From positions 62,001 through 126,000 of the forward strand of contig JBMNMQ010000003.1 of NCBI GenBank assembly GCA_050953425.1: 64,000 nucleotides of DNA. Reading direction: 5' to 3'. The DNA is from RUG100 sp050953425. Its GTDB lineage: Bacteria; Bacillota; Clostridia; Peptostreptococcales; Anaerovoracaceae. Below, piece after piece: positions 62,101 to 64,000 of the stretch (the stretch's first letter is position 1; each line of letters opens with the position of its first letter). Below the pieces are notes generated by a model that was not told the DNA's origin, made no database searches, and saw nothing but the letters and a program-made list of their open reading frames with translations. The translations under genes were made by a program, and so were the position numbers.

Positions 62101-64000
62101 AAGAGCCTGAGCGGCCGCGCGCTGAACAACGGCGAGTTCTCGTTCACGCTGACGGCAGAGGACAATGCGCCGATGCCGGAAGGTGCCGAGAACGGCAGCC
62201 TGACCGTGAAGAACAAGGGTGAAGCAGTCGATTTCGGCAGTATCGCCTACACCAAGGCCGGAACGTATGAATACACGATCAAGGAAGTCAAGGGTAACCT
62301 GGGCGGCGTGACGTATGACGAAACGACGCACAACGCAGTCGTAACCGTCAAAGACAACGGCAAAGGAAAGCTGGTCAGCGAAGTCAAGTATGACGACAAG
62401 ACCGATGTACCTGAGTTCAAGAACAGCTACGAAACCAAGGACGGCAGCGCGAAGCTGGAGGCCAGGAAGAGCCTGAGCGGCCGCGCGCTGAACAACGGCG
62501 AGTTCTCGTTCACGCTGACGGCAGAGGACAATGCGCCGATGCCGGAAGGTGCCGAGAACGGCAGCCTGACCGTGAAGAACAAGGGTGAAGCAGTCGATTT
62601 CGGCAGTATCGCCTACACCAAGGCTGGAACGTATGAATACACGATCAAGGAAGTCAAGGGTAACCTGGGCGGCGTGACGTATGACGAAACGACGCACAAC
62701 GCAGTCGTAACCGTCAAAGACAACGGCAAAGGAAAGCTGGTCAGCGAAGTCAAGTATGACGACAAGACCGATGTACCTGAGTTCAAGAACAGCTACGAAA
62801 CCAAGGACGGCAGTGCGAAGCTGGAGGCCAGGAAGAGCCTGAGCGGCCGCGCGCTGAACAACGGCGAGTTCTCGTTTACGCTGACGGCAGAGGACAATGC
62901 GCCGATGCCGGAAGGTGCCGAGAACGGCAGCCTGACCGTGAAGAACAAGGGTGAAGCAGTTGATTTCGGCAGCATCGCCTACACCAAGGCCGGAACGTAT
63001 GAATACACGATCAAGGAAGTCAAGGGTAACCTGGGCGGCGTGACGTATGACGAAACGACGCACAACGCAGTCGTAACCGTCAAAGACAACGGCAAAGGAA
63101 AGCTGGTCAGCGAAGTCAAGTATGACGACAAGACCGATGTACCTGAGTTCAAGAACAGCTACGAAACCAAGGACGGCAGCGCGAAGCTGGAGGCTACGAA
63201 GAAACTGAGCGGCCGCGACCTGAAAGACAGCGAGTTCACCTTCCGACTGAAGGGAACAAGCGAGAATGCGAAGGACACCAATCTGACGGCGAAGAATGAC
63301 AAAGACGGCAGGATCGAGTTTAATCTGAACTACACGAAGGTAGGAACCTACGAATATGAACTTTCCGAAGATCAGGGCAAAGACAGCACTGTCAACTATG
63401 ATCAGAAGAAGTACAAGGTGACGGTCGTCGTAGAAGATAAGGATAACAACGGCAAACTGAGCACCACTGTGAAAACGACCGATAAGGAAGGCACTGAGGT
63501 GAAAGCGGAGTTTGCTAATACGATCAAGGAAGTCAACATCCCTGTCGCCAAGGAATGGGCCGAAGGCGTCAGCGGCGAAAGCGCAACCATCGTCCTCAAG
63601 CAGGACGGCAAGCAGATTGACAGCGTGGATCTGACCGAAAAGAACAGCTGGAAGCACACCTTCGAAAACCTGGATCGCTACGCGGCGGACGGCCACGAGT
63701 ACAAGTACACCGTCGAAGAGACCAACAACAACTATAAACCGAGCATCAAGGAAGACGGAAAAGGCGGCTACGTGATCACCAATGCACAGAGTGACAAGAA
63801 GGTCAACATCCCTGTCGCCAAGGAATGGGCCGAAGGCGTCAGCGGCGAAAGCGCAGCCATCATCCTCAAGCAGGACGGCAAGCAGATTGACAGCGTGGAT
63901 CTGACCGAAAAGAACAGCTGGAAGCACACGTTTGAAAACCTGGACAAGTACGCGGCGGACGGTCACGAGTACAAGTACACCGTCGAAGAGACCAACAACA
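56104..64000 (+). CDS. Giant thioester/isopeptide surface adhesin (partial; C-terminus off window)
   Basis: The frame stays open for 2632 codons to the window edge. The signal peptide ends STALA (residue 25). Four beta-rich repeats of about 100 residues (SVSYSAKWAEDTAIALSVT...) fill residues 38-450, then an Ig-like domain (about 455-570). A thioester domain follows: Cys600 (PVFCINLS) and Gln699 (MATQAAVWHYTD, the TQXA motif), which can bond covalently to host amines. Two Cna-B domains (about 800-1010) precede eleven 122-residue FctA/Spy0128 pilin-type repeats (1016-2357; KLEARKSLSG... EFKNSY with intramolecular Lys-Asn isopeptide residues), a diverged twelfth, and two 90-residue Cna-B repeats. 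Expected to be sortase-anchored; the anchor is outside. AAGGAGG precedes the ATG. Confidence 0.94.
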   Translation, partial: MKRRVLTFLLGLCMIFMYMPSTALAAPTEGGTGEAGSVSYSAKWAEDTAIALSVTATQSGTAYYQVQDADAAAPDAASLRQSGKTLSCSANVEAAAKVSTADTEAKMIYLTFRDSGGNDYGLSAMKLAAKGSAASGEATPTQNGTVSMGTKWADSSHISLSITPSNAGTAHVLVKNADEAAPERNLVLNTGKTVRCTADTTNTAKIETTDHSAKKIYVVYQDAQGDAEYEMAELSLAAYRTSGSVQYSAEWKSASSLQLTVTPSAAGTAYYLVRGKDDAAPSRDTVRKNGTAMSCTAGRNTTTISGLSSSAKTIYIAYDDNDGGSYELTALNVPAYSVVGPIVIEGEATPVGSVDFQAERTGDEEVALKVTPTVSGTCYYLIKDAEDSSASAADVKNSGSTVACSADGTTTTAIATASSAAQKLYLVYADSNGNFFDGMTVMEIPAYGTAVYGAKIKNYDPDFGAAQLGYDSAPEAHTFTIQNTGEKDLVFTAEGNSDYDIAYQDGADALTIKAGESGTFTVRPKTGLAVGEHNAEIKLSAKDSETGKVVNFDPQLSVKVKFTVVQPVTSEYYAKFKEWLPNMYQKVDDDEKVEASPVFCINLSLTVGTGKQGDHIPFSKISNAGSNDIYNYAGVYSHKFYSVDGGNVSEATAEYAYNHIRKVLYNGYVGNAADLKQTIENVPKYLSDKDDELFYMATQAAVWHYTDATVGGSASDNVYTLKDYCEKMKRDWWSLRWSDLINGRNELKALQKVYNALISDSSTQLKNPPDSFKLDIYKNAYTNDKYPTMSWQNLIAGRSTNETSISITKTWDDSSDADGKRPSAEEFAGWVKLYANGSEVNATPTIKDNGDNTYTVTYSGLDEKDEDGQEIKYTVKEEIPETYKDIYSAANDSAENGGSIKNSHEQEKTEISITKKWADSGNADGKRPSAEEFVKWLTLNGNGSKVDATPTIKDNGDSTYTVTYSDLPKYSGGKLIVYTITETIPADSQYTADPSYGLTVYDGGILSNRNKYTAKGSAKLEARKSLSGRALNNGEFSFTLTAEDNAPMPEGAENGSLTVKNNGSKVEFGSIAYTKAGTYKYTIKEVKGNLGGVTYDETTHNAVVTVKDNGKGKLVSEVKYDDKTDVPEFKNSYETKDGSAKLEARKSLSGRALNNGEFSFTLTAEDNAPMPEGAENGSLTVKNKGEAVDFGSIAYTKAGTYEYTIKEVKGNLGGVTYDETTHNAVVTVKDNGKGKLVSEVKYDDKTDVPEFKNSYETKDGSAKLEARKSLSGRALNNGEFSFTLTAEDNAPMPEGAENGSLTVKNKGEAVDFGSIAYTKAGTYEYTIKEVKGNLGGVTYDETTHNAVVTVKDNGKGKLVSEVKYDDKTDVPEFKNSYEAKDDSAKLEARKSLSGRALNNGEFSFTLTAEDNAPMPEGAENGSLTVKNNGSKVEFGSIAYTKAGTYEYTIKEVKGNLGGVTYDETTHNAVVTVKDNGKGKLVSEVKYDDKTDVPEFKNSYETKDGSAKLEARKSLSGRALNNGEFSFTLTAEDNAPMPEGAENGSLTVKNNGSKVEFGSIAYTKAGTYEYTIKEVKGNLGGVTYDETTHNAVVTVKDNGKGKLVSEVKYDDKTDVPEFKNSYETKDGSAKLEARKSLSGRALNNGEFSFTLTAEDNAPMPEGAENGSLTVKNNGSKVEFGSIAYTKAGTYKYTIKEVKGNLGGVTYDETTHNAVVTVKDNGKGKLVSEVKYDDKTDVPEFKNSYETKDGSAKLEARKSLSGRALNNGEFSFTLTAEDNAPMPEGAENGSLTVKNNGSKVEFGSIAYTKAGTYKYTIKEVKGNLGGVTYDETTHNAVVTVKDNGKGKLVSEVKYDDKTDVPEFKNSYETKDGSAKLEARKSLSGRALNNGEFSFTLTAEDNAPMPEGAENGSLTVKNKGEAVDFGSIAYTKAGTYKYTIKEVKGNLGGVTYDETTHNAVVTVKDNGKGKLVSEVKYDDKTDVPEFKNSYETKDGSAKLEARKSLSGRALNNGEFSFTLTAEDNAPMPEGAENGSLTVKNKGEAVDFGSIAYTKAGTYEYTIKEVKGNLGGVTYDETTHNAVVTVKDNGKGKLVSEVKYDDKTDVPEFKNSYETKDGSAKLEARKSLSGRALNNGEFSFTLTAEDNAPMPEGAENGSLTVKNKGEAVDFGSIAYTKAGTYEYTIKEVKGNLGGVTYDETTHNAVVTVKDNGKGKLVSEVKYDDKTDVPEFKNSYETKDGSAKLEARKSLSGRALNNGEFSFTLTAEDNAPMPEGAENGSLTVKNKGEAVDFGSIAYTKAGTYEYTIKEVKGNLGGVTYDETTHNAVVTVKDNGKGKLVSEVKYDDKTDVPEFKNSYETKDGSAKLEATKKLSGRDLKDSEFTFRLKGTSENAKDTNLTAKNDKDGRIEFNLNYTKVGTYEYELSEDQGKDSTVNYDQKKYKVTVVVEDKDNNGKLSTTVKTTDKEGTEVKAEFANTIKEVNIPVAKEWAEGVSGESATIVLKQDGKQIDSVDLTEKNSWKHTFENLDRYAADGHEYKYTVEETNNNYKPSIKEDGKGGYVITNAQSDKKVNIPVAKEWAEGVSGESAAIILKQDGKQIDSVDLTEKNSWKHTFENLDKYAADGHEYKYTVEETNN
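59149..63174 (+). repeat. Eleven 366-bp tandem repeats in the adhesin gene
   Basis: Units start at 59149, 59515, 59881, 60247, 60613, 60979, 61345, 61711, 62077, 62443 and 62809, each exactly 366 bp. They are nearly identical, differing mainly at two spots: NNGSKVEF or NKGEAVDF, and AGTYKY or AGTYEY. A diverged unit begins at 63175. Confidence 0.97.
63532..64000 (+). repeat. 270-bp Cna-B tandem repeats at the right edge
   Basis: GTCAACATCCCTGTCGCC begins at 63532 and again at 63802, 270 bp later. The encoded 90-residue modules are nearly identical and the second runs off the window. Confidence 0.9.

Noticed and set aside
58306..63966. An open reverse-strand frame of 1886 codons across the adhesin gene
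   Set aside because: It exists because one 366-bp repeat lacks stops in that frame and is copied eleven times. The plus strand has clear FctA domains, signal peptide and ribosome site.

Overview
The window looks like the chromosome of a fairly GC-rich, low-redundancy Bacillota member, most likely an anaerobe of class Clostridia. The grounds are strong AGGAGG-type ribosome binding sites, TTGnnn-N17-TATAAT promoters, a two-gene minimal SUF Fe-S assembly pair, diaminopropionate ammonia-lyase, a UPF0182 protein, a long clostridial-type glutamine synthetase, and a Gram-positive thioester/isopeptide adhesin. Genus cannot be fixed from the sequence alone. No rRNA, tRNA, CRISPR array, transposase or phage gene was recognised.

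Layout. 1-5.1 kb: an AGCS sodium/amino acid symporter running off the left edge, a remnant of an archaeal-type ATPase, then a LuxR regulator, nitrilase-family amidohydrolase and APC permease operon. 5.2-13.6 kb: a secreted papain-like protease with a Cna-B-like tail, followed by a decaying stretch (clostripain lipoprotein pseudogene, acyltransferase pseudogene, HipB-like regulator without a recognisable HipA). Mixed into it are an isoprenylcysteine-methyltransferase-like membrane protein, an AAA_14/DUF4143 ATPase behind a striking 4 x 33-bp repeat array, and an AbrB-type regulator. 13.6-17.9 kb: ureohydrolase, DpaL, a Fic gene that has lost its catalytic core, a lipoprotein and a small membrane protein. 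18.3-25.9 kb: an SSF symporter, thioredoxin divergent from an HxlR regulator, a TMEM175-type channel, MarR plus a methyltransferase, a DsbA/FrnE-like protein and the SufB/SufC-like pair. 26.7-39.3 kb: a GH25 lysozyme, an MBL hydrolase, small membrane or zinc-ribbon proteins, a PadR/HAAS/DUF4097 operon, a flavodoxin-like reductase, a SixA-CHAD fusion, a hydroxyacyl-CoA dehydrogenase, a methyltransferase and MscL. 39.7-54.4 kb: a same-strand block with two membrane proteins, UPF0182, glutamine synthetase, serS, a CpXC protein, a DNA glycosylase, PIN-PhoH and a degenerate ADP-ribosylglycohydrolase. 54.5-64 kb: a metallophosphoesterase and a giant surface protein, 2632 codons inside the window and continuing past its right edge.

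How the parts fit. The housekeeping genes suggest an amino-acid-using anaerobe: amino acid symporters, nitrilase/amidase, ureohydrolase, DpaL and glutamine synthetase. The surface functions (protease, lysozyme, thioester adhesin with eleven 366-bp pilin-type repeats) suggest host or biofilm attachment. Several regulators sit beside palindromes that look like their own operators: MarR, PadR and the HipB-like protein.

The most unusual property is the density of short, unrelated tandem arrays in intergenic DNA (periods 23, 24, 25, 27, 33, 34 and 44 bp). The strongest candidates for something new are the 33-bp array before the AAA_14 ATPase, three GCCGnnCGGC palindromes spaced exactly 39 bp apart around a promoter, and a block at 49.65-50.26 kb combining an AT-rich inverted repeat, an alternating 15/19-nt GC array and about ten DnaA-box-like sequences in one orientation.
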